A stretch of DNA of 64,000 nt. Origin: Euphorbia lathyris (lineage: Eukaryota > Streptophyta > Magnoliopsida > Malpighiales > Euphorbiaceae). Location: assembly GCF_963576675.1 (NCBI RefSeq), contig NC_088917.1, forward strand, positions 13,792,001 to 13,856,000. Reading direction: 5' to 3'. Positions within the stretch are counted from its first letter, which is position 1, and every line of letters starts with the position of its first letter. The notes under the pieces are model-generated. The model was not told where the DNA came from and made no database searches. It worked only from the letters and a program-made list of their open reading frames with translations. Shown here piece after piece: positions 33,577 through 46,716 of this stretch. Position numbers and translations under genes: made by a program.

Positions 33577-35121
33577 ATGCAGGTAAGCCTGAGATGTGCC
33601 GAGAAGTCAAAGATGTGGTATATTGACAGCGCATGCTCAAGGCATATGACGGGTGATGAAACTCAGTTCATCACGTTTGAGCGTAAACGAGGAGGGAGCG
33701 TAAGTTTTGGAGACAACAAGAAGGGTAAGATAATAGGGTCAGGAACCATCGGAGGTAATCCTACTATTGAATCTGTCTCCCTAGTCAGCGAACTCAAATA
33801 TAACTTACTCAGCATAGCTCAGCTATGTGACAATGGGAGAAAAGTTATATTTGATGCTACTGGATGTAAAATATACGAGGGTAAAACAAATGAGTTAATA
33901 TTAACTGCCCCTCGAATAGATAATGTCTTTATGCTAGATTTAGAAAAAAAGTTTTCAAAAACTGTGTGCTTAGTATCAAAGGAAGAAAATTCCTGGCTAT
34001 GGCACAGGAGACTTGGTCATGTAAGCATGGACCTCCTGGCCAAACTAGCAAGAAAGCAATTGGTTGAGGGACTGCCTGAACTTAAATTTCAAAAAGATCA
34101 ATTATGCCACGCTTGCCAAGCTGGAAAACAAACCAAACAATCTTTTCACAGCAAAAATATTGTCTCAACTAAACGTCCGTTAGAGTTGCTACACTTGGAT
34201 CTCTTTGGTCCAGTCCAGCCGCTGAGTCTGGGTGGAAGAAGATTTTCCTTGGTCATTGTAGATGACTTCTCTCGGTATACGTGGGTTATCTTGCTGACCA
34301 GCAAGGATGAGACCTTTGAGACATTTTCAAATTTGGTTAGAAAAATTGAAAATGAAAAAGACCTAAAATTAGCTCACATCCGTAGTGATAACGGTGGAGA
34401 ATTTAAAAACCAAAAGTTTGTTGAATTCTGTGAAGCCAGCAGCATTGACCATAATTTTTCTGCTCCTAGAACACCTCAGCAAAATGGGGTTGTAGAAAGG
34501 AAGAACAGAACTCTGGTTGAAATAGCCAGGACAATGCTGGATGAGCACAGGCTTCCAAAGTATTTTTGGGGAGAGGCTGTTAACACAGCATGCTATATTC
34601 TTAATAGGGCTCTAGTTAGACCTATATTAAAGAAAACCCCCTATGAACTTTGGAAAGGACGAAAGCCCAATATTGGATACTTTCGTGCCTTTGGCTGTAG
34701 ATGTTTTATTTTAAATACCAAAGATAGCTTAGCAAAGTTTGATTCAAAAGCTGATGAGGCTATCTTTTTGGGCTACTCAACAAACAGCAAAGCATACAGA
34801 GTTTTTAATAAGCGAACTCAAGTTTTAGAAGAGTCAGTACATGTAGAGTTCGACGAAACTGACCCTGCAGGTAGATACCAGCCGCTGACCGAAGATGATC
34901 CACACTCAGTAACCACCGCTGACCAAGAACCAGCTACTAAGTCATTCACGAAAAGGCTGACCAAGAGTAAGAGTGAACCTAAGATTACTTTTACTGACCC
35001 ATCTACTTCTGCAGAGATTGTTGAAATAGAGACAGCACAAGACATAAATCTACATAAAGAGATAAGGATTCCAAGAGGGAACTCAGAAGTGCAATCCTTG
35101 ATTCTGCTGGGAATACCCTGA
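33577..35121 (+). CDS. pol: Copia protease and integrase part of pol
   Basis: 514 aa in a different frame from gag. The protease active site is [14 protein letters not shown], with DSA in place of the more usual DSG. The GAG_pre-integrase zinc domain follows ([13 protein letters not shown], then [11 protein letters not shown]). The integrase core has Asp in LHLDLFGP (about residue 207), Asp in RSDNGGEF (about 270) and Glu in [10 protein letters not shown] (about 306), a normal DD35E spacing. The C-terminal end is Ser/Thr-rich and reads into a stop at 35119-35121 that overlaps the ATG of the next frame. In relatives this is one polyprotein, so a one-base frameshift near 35100 separates it from RT. 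Confidence 0.92.
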   Translation: MQVSLRCAEKSKMWYIDSACSRHMTGDETQFITFERKRGGSVSFGDNKKGKIIGSGTIGGNPTIESVSLVSELKYNLLSIAQLCDNGRKVIFDATGCKIYEGKTNELILTAPRIDNVFMLDLEKKFSKTVCLVSKEENSWLWHRRLGHVSMDLLAKLARKQLVEGLPELKFQKDQLCHACQAGKQTKQSFHSKNIVSTKRPLELLHLDLFGPVQPLSLGGRRFSLVIVDDFSRYTWVILLTSKDETFETFSNLVRKIENEKDLKLAHIRSDNGGEFKNQKFVEFCEASSIDHNFSAPRTPQQNGVVERKNRTLVEIARTMLDEHRLPKYFWGEAVNTACYILNRALVRPILKKTPYELWKGRKPNIGYFRAFGCRCFILNTKDSLAKFDSKADEAIFLGYSTNSKAYRVFNKRTQVLEESVHVEFDETDPAGRYQPLTEDDPHSVTTADQEPATKSFTKRLTKSKSEPKITFTDPSTSAEIVEIETAQDINLHKEIRIPRGNSEVQSLILLGIP

Positions 35122-36704
35122 TGACGAGGAATCAACTCAGGAAGTACCTCAGCAATGTTGCCTTCGTCTCAGTACAAGAACCGAAAAATTTCGCTGAAGC
35201 TGGGTACGATGAATTCTGGATGATCGCAATGCAGGAGCTCGATCAATTTAGAAGAAATGATGTATGGGAGCTAGTGCCTCATCCAAAGAGTCAAAAGACC
35301 ATTGGAACAAGATGGGTCTTCAGGAACAAGATGGATGAACAAGGGAACGTAGTCAGGAACAAAGCAAGGCTTGTAGCTCAGGGCTATAGTCAGCAAGAAG
35401 GTATTGACTACGGTGAGACCTTTGCCCCAGTGGCAAGGCTAGAGGCAATTAGAATTCTATGTGCATATGCATCTTACATGAACTTTAAATTATTCCAAAT
35501 GGATGTCAAAAGTGCATTTCTTAATGGAGTTATAAACGAGGAGGTTTATGTAAATCAACCTCCAGGTTTTGAGGACCCTAAGTTCCCAAACCATGTTTAC
35601 AAACTCAAAAAGGCTCTGTATGGCCTCAAGCAAGCACCATGTGCTTGGTATGAGAGGCTGACCAGTTTCCTGCTGACTAGAAATTACGTCAGGGGCAAAG
35701 CTGATACAACCTTATTCATTAAGAGAAAGGGTAAAGATACCCTGCTGGCCCAAATTTATGTTGATGATATAATATTTGGTGCAACTAACGAATCAATGTG
35801 CAAGGAGTTTAGCAAACAAATGCAGACTGAGTTTGAAATGTCCATGATGGGAGAACTCAACTTCTTCCTCGGTCTTCAAATTAAACAAGGAAAGAATGAC
35901 ATCTTCATCAGTCAAGCCAAATATGCCAAGGAGATATTAAAGAAATATGACTTGGAGAATTGCAAGCCAATATTCACTCCTATGGGCACTGACACTGTCC
36001 TCTGCGCTGACGAGAATGGTAAGTCAGTAGACAGCAAATTATATCGAGGTATGATAGGCTCTCTACTTTACTTAACAGCCAGTAGACCGGACATTCAGTT
36101 TTCAGTATGCTACTGTGCTAGATATCAATCTAACCCTAAAGAATCTCATTACATTGCTGTAAAAAGAATCCTTAGATATTTGCAAAGCTCAGTGAACGCA
36201 GGTCTATGGTATCCAAATACTCATGATTTTACACTCATCGGATACACTGACGCTGACTATGGACGGGATAAGCTAGAACGTAAAAGCACCTCTGGAGGAT
36301 GTCACTTCTTAGGAAGCTGTCTTGTATCCTGGTTCAGCAAAAAGCAGGCGTCAGTAGCCTTGTCTACCACTGAAGCTGAGTACATTGCTGCTGGTCATTA
36401 TGTTGCTCAAGTCCTATGGATTAAGCAACAGCTTGAAGACTATGGTGTTCAAACGAAGACAATTGAAGTCAAATGTGACAATAAAAGTGCAATTGATCTC
36501 TCAAAGAACCCAATTCAACACAGCAGAATGAAGCATGTCAGCATCAGACACCACTTTATTAGAGACCATGTACTCAAGGGTGAGATCAAGCTGACCTTTG
36601 TCCCAACGGACGAACAGCTTGCGGATATCTTCACGAAGCCACTGGCCCGTGAGCAGTTCAGCATACTGAGAGAAGCAATTGGTATGTTTAATCCTCTTCA
36701 GTAA
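35121..36704 (+). CDS. pol: Copia reverse transcriptase and RNase H part of pol
   Basis: 527 aa. [17 protein letters not shown] is the usual lead-in to copia RT. The RT palm follows, with [47 protein letters not shown] and the catalytic YVDDIIFG near residue 213. RNase H follows with Asp in GYTDADYG, Glu in [11 protein letters not shown], Asp in [10 protein letters not shown], then the end signature [12 protein letters not shown]. All catalytic residues are present. It begins by overlapping the previous frame by one base and should be read as the continuation of the same polyprotein. Confidence 0.94.
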   Translation: MTRNQLRKYLSNVAFVSVQEPKNFAEAGYDEFWMIAMQELDQFRRNDVWELVPHPKSQKTIGTRWVFRNKMDEQGNVVRNKARLVAQGYSQQEGIDYGETFAPVARLEAIRILCAYASYMNFKLFQMDVKSAFLNGVINEEVYVNQPPGFEDPKFPNHVYKLKKALYGLKQAPCAWYERLTSFLLTRNYVRGKADTTLFIKRKGKDTLLAQIYVDDIIFGATNESMCKEFSKQMQTEFEMSMMGELNFFLGLQIKQGKNDIFISQAKYAKEILKKYDLENCKPIFTPMGTDTVLCADENGKSVDSKLYRGMIGSLLYLTASRPDIQFSVCYCARYQSNPKESHYIAVKRILRYLQSSVNAGLWYPNTHDFTLIGYTDADYGRDKLERKSTSGGCHFLGSCLVSWFSKKQASVALSTTEAEYIAAGHYVAQVLWIKQQLEDYGVQTKTIEVKCDNKSAIDLSKNPIQHSRMKHVSIRHHFIRDHVLKGEIKLTFVPTDEQLADIFTKPLAREQFSILREAIGMFNPLQ

Positions 36705-37173
36705 ATTCCTGTGCTAAATGAATATGAATGCTGAGTGAACTACTATGCTGAATGATTGACTGTTTGCTGAGTAACTCATCGAAACTGACTGAACATCAAA
36801 TACTGAGTAAACTTGCACACTGAGTAAATTAGTTTAAACTTAAACTTAAAAATCATCCCTTTATGCAATGCTGACCACTCAGAATATCAAACACTTAGTA
36901 TTCTACACGCTGAGTGTTAGATCCGTTAGAATGAATGCAATAGCACGCGTATAGCCCTAGGATGACGTATTCGCCGTATGTGTCATAAATGCTAGGATCT
37001 TTGTCGGTATACAATCCCAAGGCAAAACTGACACATGGATTCGATTAAATCCACACCGCTCATTCCATCTATAAATAATGGGTAATTCCCCATTTTTTAT
37101 TCTTTACGCTTAATCAAATTCTAAGGCAAAGAAACTCTTTCTCTCTCAAAATCCTTCTGAACCTTCCCCATCC
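36705..37173 (+). other. Spacer between pol and the extra ORF
   Basis: No coding sequence. It is dense in CTGAGT, GCTGAGT and ACTGA words. A 'ccatctataaataatggg' TATA-like site near 37067-37084 lies about 100 bp before the extra ORF and could drive it, but this is only a sequence resemblance. Confidence 0.5.
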
Positions 37174-40007
37174 TTGAAAATGACTAAAATTTCCTACAAC
37201 GTCTCCGGTGCCGGCCACCAAAAGACTAGCTCCGATGAACCTACTGGAAATCCTCCTACGCCGAGCAATGGAAAAGCTGGCCAAACCTCTGGTCAGGGAA
37301 AACCCGTAAAGGTCAGAACCTACTCCAAGGTCTTTGACAATGTCCGCGAATGGAAAGTTGAGCCCTCAAGATGGGTCTCTGAAAACTTCGTGCAAAATGA
37401 ACAACCGTTCTGCGAGTGGATTTCACAGAATGGATGGACTGGGCTATTTTTGGTTAGAGATGAAACCTATCATGACCTGGTGAGGGAGTTTTACCATAAC
37501 CTCAAAGTTGCAAATGACAACACTGACTACCTGTGCACTGAGGTGAAAAACAAAACCATCTTCATCAACCCTCTCTACATAGGAAATCTTCTCAACCTAA
37601 AAACTGAGGGAGCAAGGCTGAGAAGATCGGGAGATCAGGATAAAACTGACCATAAACACAACTTCTGCAAACCTGAGGGTCACTCAGGAGAAGTCTCAGC
37701 TTCATCAATAGGTCAGCACCAGAAGATGGCTCATTATTTGCTGACCTAATTCATCTACCCGAAGATCAACTGCACTACATCAGCAACAAATTTCGAGCAG
37801 TGCTTTATATGGCACATGCTGACGTACACTCCCATCAACATGCCGGTCTTTCTCGTTGCTGGGTTCCTTCGAAGCACTGACACGATGCGGCTTAGATCAC
37901 TCATCACCAGAATCCTCATTGACCATAAGGTTGATCTTGAAGGTGAGGAGAAGAATCGAGGAACTGAGATCACAGCAGCCTCGCTGAGAGCTCTAAAATT
38001 TGGATAGCCTTTGAAGAAAGGAAAAGTTACTGCTGCTGCTGGCCAAGCTGAAGAAACTGCTGAGCCAAAGAAAGGGCGAAGGACTAAGGCCCCAGCTTCC
38101 CGCAAGAGGAAAACTGCTGAGACTCCTTCCAAAAACGTTGAGTCTCCAGCAAAGAGGCAGAAGTCAGCTGGTAAGTCAGCTGAGAAAAGAAGCAGGCAAG
38201 GTGAGCCTGGAACTGAGGAAGCTGCTAAGCAACATCAGAAGAAGCAGAAACCTTCTACACTGACTCCACTGAACGCCATACCTACAGACTTCGTTGTACT
38301 GGGTGACTCTCACTTCACCCAGTGTCAAGGTACAGAAGCTGAGCATGATGAACATGAGGTTCAACTAGATGATCACTTCATCTCTCAAGTTGAGGAAGAA
38401 CTTGATGGTGACAGTACTGAAGAAGAAGAAAAAGAAGCCAGCGGTCAGGATGACGCTGAGGACTCTGAGGAAACAGCTAGTGAGATTGAGGTTGAGCATG
38501 CCGATACTGAGTTGGCTGCTGGAGTTGAGCAAGTACTCGACCAACACACTGTTGATCCAGCTGAAGAGCAAGTTGACCAGCCTCATACTGAGCAACAAGA
38601 ATCTTCCCCTTCTCACTCAGGAGAACCTGATAATACTGTCACTCCACCTCGTAGAAGGCGAAAGTTGGTCAAGGCCAGTGAGAAGCTAGTCAGTGAACCT
38701 CCTGTGCAACTACCAACTCTTCCTGACTTTGTCGTCTCAAAGACAACTAAGGACCCTTCTACCGTCAAACTCAAGTTTTTCAAACGCCAATCCACTTCCA
38801 CTACATCGGCGGCATTAGAAAAACAAGCCTCTGTTTCTTCTCAATAGGAACATGCCGACCCTAATGCTTCTGCAACATCAACCAGTCAGGTTGAGCCATC
38901 TACTGTTCATGCTATTTCCTCAAGCATGGTGCTGACTCCACACACCTCTGCCGTCAGCACAGACAGTATTCGCATTACACCTTCTGCAACTCAACTCTCT
39001 GCCGATCAATCAACTATCCCTACAACTCAAGTGCAGATTGAGAATACTATTCTAGTCACTGACCTGGTAACTCCTTTCACTCCTCTTCCTTCCGGTCATA
39101 CTGATGTCCCTGAAGGTTCACAAAGCCATCTGAATGCCACTGAGTCCGGCAAAAAGATCATTGACTCAGTGCAAGCATTAATCAGAGACCTTCAACACTC
39201 CACTCCTCCTGCTACTGGCTCTTCAATTCTTGAGACCACCCAGCTTTCCCAAGTCACTCAGCTTCTCAACGAAGTTAAGGGACTAAAGGATCTGCTGAAT
39301 GTCGTCTTATCCTTCCAAGCACAGTAAGCTAAGCAGGATTCAATTGCCAAGCTGGCTGAGATCCAGCTGACAACCGTGCAACACCTGAACTCTCTCCATC
39401 AATAAGTCTAGAATTGTCAGCTGTGAACACTGACTATGCCACTTCATCTGAAATCAAAATGCTCTTTTCTCAGCTTCATACTGAGCAACTTAAGACTAAC
39501 GAGCAAATGGTGTCGTACAGTCAGTGCTCAGTAGAGCAAATTTGTGAGGCTATAAGGTTGCTTAATCTGAATAAGCAAGAGATGGATACTGACGCAATGA
39601 AGCAGAACGAAATGATGACTCTCGCACAACAAACTTTCAACCACATTCGTCATAACAACATTCAACGTCAGTATTACGACACAGCTCTCTTAAAAACCTT
39701 CCACCAAATCTTTGCTGGCCTTACTGAAGCTCTTATCTGGCAAGGCAAAGCTCAAGCATTCAGTGTAAATATGCTCAGTGCTGCTGATCTCAAAGTACCC
39801 GATGAGGTATCAGCTGATGGAGTTGCCATTTTTGATGGCGTAAATGAAAGCGCTGAGAAGCTTAAGGAGCTATCCCAAGAACTGACTCGAGGTGTCTTAA
39901 CTGATGCTTTCAGACTCCCTGAAGTTGACAAAACGGGGGAGAAAGAACATGCAGTAAGAGCTCAGCATGAGCGAAGTCAGTCATCGCAACACAAGAAAAA
40001 GAAATAG
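37174..40007 (+). pseudogene. Extra 3' ORF of the copia element, broken by stops
   Basis: One frame runs from ATG 37174 to about 39400 and is cut at TAA 37747, TAG 38005, TAG 38845 and TAA 39325. All four stops are one C-to-T change from a Gln codon. A frameshift near 39400 leads to the last part (39414-40007). The N-terminal part (VREWKVEPSRWVSENFVQN, NGWTGLFLVRDETYHDLV) looks like the plant transposon-protein domain often found in large plant retroelements. The middle is highly charged, rich in Glu and Lys; the end is predicted to be helical, with a basic KKKKK tail. SIRE elements carry an ORF at this place often called env-like. I see no convincing signal peptide or membrane anchor, so I would not call it an envelope protein. 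Confidence 0.7.
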
Positions 40008-40554
40008 ATAGGCTAGCCCAGTTTTAGACTGAGTCACTTGTAATCTAATTCTATTTGCCTTATCTATAAAAATTTTGCTGTGTAATTACTGACTTCTATC
40101 TATATATCATATTTGCATCTCTTATTCAAATCCTGAGTTATGATATATGTTATTAAGTACTGAGTCATTATGTATCTTCAATTGAATCAGCTATGTTTAA
40201 TACTTGTAACATTTATTGACTAAATGATATGCTGATAACATGTTTGACATTGACCTATGTGTTTATAAAACATTCTGATAAGAACTCATTGAACAACAAA
40301 TTACTCAGCGCGCTCTATATGACTAAACCTTCCGCTTAATACTGGGTAAATAGAATATGTTGATATAGCTGACCTATATCTGAAAACTGACCTTAGACTT
40401 ACTCATTTAAACCTTTAAATGTTTTGAGTAAAACTAAGTCAGTAGCTCAACCCTTACGGGGGAGTTTGCTAAATTATACTAGGTCAACTATCATGGGGGA
40501 GCTCATACTGAGTTCCTCGCTGAATAGTTTTGCCAACATCAAAATGGGGGAGTT
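40008..40554 (+). other. 3' untranslated region and polypurine tract of the copia element
   Basis: No coding sequence. GGGGGAG words recur at about 40458, 40496 and 40545. The last, AAAATGGGGGAGTT at 40541-40554, directly precedes the 3' LTR and is the plus-strand primer tract. Confidence 0.8.
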
Positions 40555-41890
40555 TGTTGAAACACCTTTCCACATAATTTTGATTTGACAAAATTGTTTA
40601 AGTATAATTTAAAATACATATTCTAAACACACTAAGTTTAAATGCTTTGATTTATTCTACTAATGTGTTTGTTCAATGTTGAGTTAAAACTGTTATAAGA
40701 CATAAGAATTAAAAGGCCCAAGCCCAATACGGAAGACAAGGCCCAAGTCAAACAACTCAGTACAACTCGGCCCGCATGTGTTAAGACGTTGCCGTTTTGA
40801 ACAAAACGCAACTCAGCAAAAGGAAGGATCTAGAAGACCTTCAGGAACTACTTCAAGATGAAGCTGCTGAGTAGTCTCGACAAAGCGTACAAGACATCAG
40901 CTGGCAAAGGAAAACTTCCAAACAAAGTATTTCCCCTTTGGGCAAAGTTCAGACGACACAGTATGCTGTCCAGTTGACTTTACCATAAAAGGAGAGACAG
41001 CCTGCTGAGCTGACCGAGGACAGAAGATACACAATTCTGATTGGCCGAGAGCTCTGAGCAAGTCAGGATGACAATGACATATAGTCGTTTCCCTCCAACA
41101 GTTATTTCGAAATTCGAAATGACCGATGCCCAGACGTCTCTAAAAATAGTGCCATCACAAGCTTCACTCAACACAGAACTTGATCAAGCCATTATGCTGA
41201 CCAAATTTCTACAAGTTCTGCAAGCAAAGAAGCAAAGCAAAATCTTACACTACAATTCTTATATCTGTGTAAAAGTCTAGAGTGATTGTTTCAATCGTCT
41301 AAAGTGTCTTAGCAAATCTTTGTATAGGACAAAACACTTATCATTTCTAGAGATAGAAAGGAGAGGCTGAGTACTCGGTTTTAGTACTCAGCGAGAGATT
41401 AGGATTGAGTAGAGGTATAGAGGAAGGTACTCTTGTCATACTCAGTTGCTGATATTGTAAAAGGTTTGAGGCTCTACCTTTAAAGAGCTAAGTAGAGGAT
41501 TCGAAATCTTGGAACGTTTCCGGGGACGGGACGTAGGCTTAGAAGAAGCCGAACCTGGATAAATCTGCTGAGTGAAGTATTTCTTACCTTTAACTCCTTA
41601 TTTATATTGCTTCCTTAAAATAACCAAAAACTGACCAAGTAAAGAGGTCAAGTTGAGTTGTGCGCGTTGAACGTCTGAGCTCAGGAATAGACTCTAAGTG
41701 CTATCTCCTGACTCAAGCTAAGAAACTGACCTAGTCACCAGTTGACTAAGCCAGTATCTTGCTGTTTACTTAGCGCCGCTGTTAAAACCTTTTTCCTTAG
41801 AAAAAGAAGTCTGCCCTAATTGCGAAAAAAGTTTAAATAGTTCCTAACCCCCCCTTGAAACTATACTTGCAACCTTACAAGGGACCAACA
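40555..41890 (+). repeat. 3' LTR of the copia element
   Basis: Copy of 30439-31778, TGTTGAAAC to GGACCAACA. Most differences are transitions toward A or T in this copy. The hairpin is conserved at 41367-41391, while the TATA box is altered to TAAAAATA. Confidence 0.95.
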
Positions 41891-44800
41891 AGAGATAACT
41901 CGAGTATCCCAATTTTATTTCTTAATTCAGTTTTAGCTAATCTCTTAAATTAGTTTTAATTATATTAAGACTTTTACATGTTTTGGATGAAACAAAATAT
42001 TCGGAGCAATTAAGCAAATAACTAAGGGATTAAAGTATATCCATTTCTACGAAAATAGAGATAAAATATATTAGGACTTAAAGTCCGATAATATTTTGGT
42101 GAACAAGAAGGAGAGAATACTAAAATTTTACGACTTCGGCTCCATTGGGAGAAGTAATTAGTTTTGGGTGTTTGTGTTTAACATTAATTTGATTTGATTT
42201 AAGAATCATATCATGTATTATTCTATTTTCAAATATAATTTATAATTCTCTTTTCGGTACAACATTAAAATATTAATCTCATTTGTGTTTAGTCTGAGAT
42301 TGACTTCTTGATTGCTACTCACCACCCCCACATTATAAGACTATTGGTTATGATCCTGTTCAGGAAAATTATTTTTTAGTAACAGAACAAGTGTCAAAGT
42401 GTTTGTCAACCGTGCACAGAGGTAACTTGAGCATCCCAATTTTATTTCTTAACTCAGTTTTAGCTAACTCTCTTAAATTAGTTTTAATTATATTAGGACT
42501 TTTACATGTTTTGGATGGAAAAAAATATTCGGAGCAATTACGAAAATAGCTAATGGGTTGAAGTATATCCATTCTTACGGCAATGGAGATAAAATATATT
42601 AGGACTCAAAGTCCGACAATATTTTGGTGAACAAGTAGGAGACAATAATAAAATTTTACGACTTCGGCTCAATTGAGAGAAATAATGAGTATGAAGTATC
42701 CATAAGAGGATATGTTACTCCTGAGTTAAAGATTATATGTAAAGATTCTACTAGCAACAATTAATTCAATGCATATTTTACATTTTCCAAAAAAAACTTT
42801 CAAATTTTCATTTTCCAAGTAGATTTCGGTGTTTGTGTTTAACATTAATTTGATTTGATTTAAGAATCATATCATGTATTATTCTATTTTCAAATTACAC
42901 TATTTATCATTCTCTTTTCGATACACCATCAATATATCAATGTCCTTCGTATTTAGGTTGAGATGAGCTTCTTAATTGCTGCTCACTGCCCCTACATTAT
43001 AAGACTTATTGCGTATGATGCTGCTCATTATCATTATTTTTTAGTAACAAAACAAGTGTCAAAGTGTTTGTCAACCGTGCACATGGGTATCTTGAGCATC
43101 CCAATTTTATTTCTTATTTCAATTTTAGCTAACTTTCTTAAATTAGTTTTAATTATATTAAGACTTTTACATATTTTGGATGGAACAAAATATTCGGAGC
43201 AATTAAGCAAATAGCTAATGGATTTACGTATATCCATTCCTACGGCAATGGAGATAAAATATATTAGGACTTAAAGTCCGACAATATTTTAGTGAACAAT
43301 GAGGAGACAATAATAAAATTTTATGACTTCGGTTCCATTGAGAGAAGTAATTAGTATGAAGTATCCATAAGGAGATATGCTACTCTTGAGTTAAAGATTG
43401 TTTTTGAACATTCTACTAGCAACAATTAATTCAATGCATGTTTTACATTTTATAAAAAAAACTTTCAAATTTTCATTTTGCAAGGAGATTTCGATGTTTG
43501 TGTTTAACATTAATTTATATTTGATTTAAGAATCATATAATGTATTATTCTATTTTCAAATTACATAATTTATTATTCTATTTTCGGTACACCATCAAAA
43601 TATCAATCTCCTTTGTATTTAGGCTGAGATGGGTTTCTTAATTGCTGCTCACTAACCACACATTATAAGACTTATTGTGTATGATGCTGCTCAGGAACAT
43701 TATTTTTTAGTAACAGAACAAGTGTCAAAGTGTTTTGTCAACCGTACACAGGGGTAACTCGAGCATCCCCATTTTATTTTTTAATTCAGTTTTAGCTAAC
43801 TCTCTTAAATTAGTTTTAATGATATTAAGAACTTTACATGTTTTTTATGAAACAAAATATTCGGAGCAATTAAGTAAATACCTAATGGATTAAAGTATAT
43901 CTATTCCTACGGCAATAGAGATAAAATATATTAACACTTAAAGTCCGACAATATTTTGGTGAACAATGAGGAGACAATACTAAAATTTTACGACTTCGGC
44001 TACATTGGGAGAAGTAATTAGTTTTGGGTGTTTGTGTTTAACATTAATTTGATTTGATTTAAGAATCATATCATATATTATTTTATTTTCAAATTACACA
44101 ATTAATCATTCTCTTTTCGCTATACCATTAAAATATCAATCTCCTTTGTATTTAGGCTGAGATGGACTTTTTAATTCCTGCTCACTTCCCCCACATTATA
44201 AGACTTATTGCGTATGATTCTGTTTAGGAACATTATTTTTTAGTAACAGAACAAGTTTAAAAGTGTTTGTCAACCGTGGACAGAGATAACTCGAGTATCC
44301 CAATTTTATTTCTTAATTCAGTTTTAGCCAATCTCTTAAATTAGTATTAATTATATTAAGACTTTTACATGTTTTGGATGAAACAAAATATTCGGAGCAA
44401 TTAAGCAAATAGCTAAGGGATTAAAGTATATCCATTTCTACTACAATAGAGATAAAATATATTAGGACTTAAAGTCCGACAATATTTAGGTAAATAAGGA
44501 GAAGATAATACTAAAATTTTACGACTTCGGCTCCATTGGGAGAAGTAATTAGTTTTGGGTGTTTGTGTTTAACATTAATTTGATTTGATTTAAGAATCAT
44601 ATCATATATTATTCTATTTTCAAATATAATTTATAATTCTCTTTTCGGTACACCATCAAAATATTAATCTCATTTGTATTTAGTCTGAGATTGACTTCTT
44701 GATTGCTACTCACCACCCCCACATTATAAGACTATTGGTTATGATCCTTTTCAGGAAAATTATTTTTTAGTAACAGAACCAGTGTCAAAATGTTTGTCAA

Positions 44801-46716
44801 CCGTGCACAGAGGTAACTTGAGCATCCCAATTTTATTTCTTAACTCAGCTTTAGCTAACTCTCTTAAATTAGTTTTAATTATATTAGGATTTTTACATAT
44901 TTTGGATGAAACAAAATATTCGGAGCAATTAAGCAAATAGCTAATGGGTTGAAGTATATCTATTCCTACGGCAATGAAGATAAAATATATTAGGACTCAA
45001 AGTCCGACAATATTTTGGTGAACAAGGAGGAGACAATAATCAAATTTTACGACTTCGGCTCAATTGAGAGAAATAATGAGTATAAAGTATCCATAAGAGG
45101 ATATGTTACTCCTGAGTTAAAGATTATATGTAAAGATTCTACTAGCAACAATTAATTCAATTCATATTTTACATTTTCCAAAAAAAACTTTCAAATTTTC
45201 ATTTTCCAAGTAGATTTCGGTGTTTGTGTTTAACATTAATTTGATTTGATTTAAGAATCATATCATGTATTATTCTATTTTCAAATTACACAATTTATTA
45301 TTCTCTTTTCGATAAACCATCAACATACCAATCTCCTTCGTATTTAGGTTGAGATGGGCTTCTTAATTGCTGCTCACTACCCCCACATTAAAAGTCTTAT
45401 TCCGTATAATGCTGCTCAGGAACATTATTTTTTATAACAGAACAAGTGTCAAACTGTTTGTCAACCGTGCACAAGGGTATCTCGAGCATTCCAATTTTAT
45501 TTCTTAATTCAGTTTTAGCTAACTCTCTTAAATTAGTTTTAATTATATTAAGACTTTTACATATTTTGGATGGAACAAAATATTCAGATAAATTAAGCAA
45601 ATAGCTAATTGATTTAAGTATATCCATTCCTACGGCAATCGATATCAAATATATTAGGATTTAAAGTCCAACAATATTTTGGTGAACAAGGAGGAGACGA
45701 TAATAAAATTTTACGACTTCAGTTCCATTGGGAGAAGTAATTAGTTTTGGGTGTTTGTGTTTAACATTAATTTGATTTGATTTAAGAATCATATCATTTA
45801 TTATTCTATTGTCAAATTACACAATTTATCATTCTCTTTTCGGTACACCATCAAAATATCAATCTTCTTGATATTTAGTCTGAAATTGACTTCTTGATTG
45901 CTACTAACCACCCCCACATTATAAGACTTATTGGTTATGATCATGTTCAGGAAAATTATTTTTTAGCAACAGAACAAGTGTCAAAGTGTTTGTCAATCGT
46001 GCACAGAGGTAACTCGAGTATCCCAATTTTATTTCTTAATTCAGTTTTAGCTAACTCTCTTAAATTAGTTTTAATTATATTAAGACTTTTACATGTTTTG
46101 GATGAAACAAAATATTCGGAGCAATTACGAAAATAGCTAATGGGTTGAAGTATATCCATTCTTACGGCAATGAAGATAAAATATATTAGGACTCAAAGTC
46201 CGACAATATTTTGGTGAACAAGTAAGAGACAATAATAAAATTTTACAACTTCGGCTCCATTGGGGAAATAATGAGTATAAAGTATCCATAAGAGGATATG
46301 TTACTCCTGAGTTAAAGATTATGTATAAAGATTCTACTAGCAACAATTAATTCAATGCATGTTTTACATTTTCCAAAAAAACTTTCAAATTTTCATTTTC
46401 CAAGTAGATTTCGGTGTTTGTGTTTAACATTAATTTGATTTGATTTAAGAATCATATCATGTATTATTCTATTTTCAAATTACACTATTTATCATTCTCT
46501 TTTCGATACACCATCAATATATCAATGTCCTTCGTATTTAGGTTGAGATGAGCTTCTTAATTGCTGCTCAATGCCCCTACATTATAAGACTTATTGCGTA
46601 TGATGCTGCTCATGAACATTATTTTTTAGTAACAGAACAAGTGTCAAAGTGTTTGTCAACCGTGCACAGGTGTATCTTGAGCATCCCAATTTTATTTCTT
46701 AATTCAGTTTTAGCTA
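41891..46716 (+). repeat. Kinase-derived tandem array, eight units
   Basis: Exon A starts lie at about 42293, 42957, 43622, 44157, 44684, 45352, 45879 and 46542; the first bases continue the unit cut at 30438. Units are about 662 bp, or about 527 bp where a piece between 'gagaagtaat' and 'tttgggtgtttgtg' is missing. Units at 42293, 44684 and 45879 share variants ('ggttatgatc'), and those at 42957 and 46542 share others ('cactatttatcattc', 'tcaatatatcaatgtcc'), which indicates a higher-order pattern. The catalytic-loop stop is present in all exon B copies seen here, and the acceptor AG is absent in all. The last unit is interrupted in its intron by the gypsy element. Confidence 0.9.

Larger units (their letters stand above)
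30439..41890 (+). mobile_element. Complete SIRE/Maximus-type copia element, 11.45 kb
   Basis: Two LTRs of about 1.34 kb, an initiator tRNA-Met primer site, gag, protease-integrase, RT-RNase H, a long extra ORF after pol and a polypurine tract are all in order. The 5-bp word AGAGA flanks it at 30434-30438 and 41891-41895. Large size, long LTRs and an extra 3' ORF fit the SIRE/Maximus lineage. Some frameshifts and stops mean that it is probably not autonomous now. LTR differences counted by eye are about 26 substitutions plus a few indels in 1.34 kb, so the insertion is fairly recent. Confidence 0.95.

Noticed and set aside
37174..40007. Envelope gene of an infectious retrovirus-like element
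   Set aside because: The position fits the env-like ORF of SIRE elements, but no signal peptide, membrane anchor or cleavage site is visible; the N-terminus instead resembles a plant transposon-protein domain.
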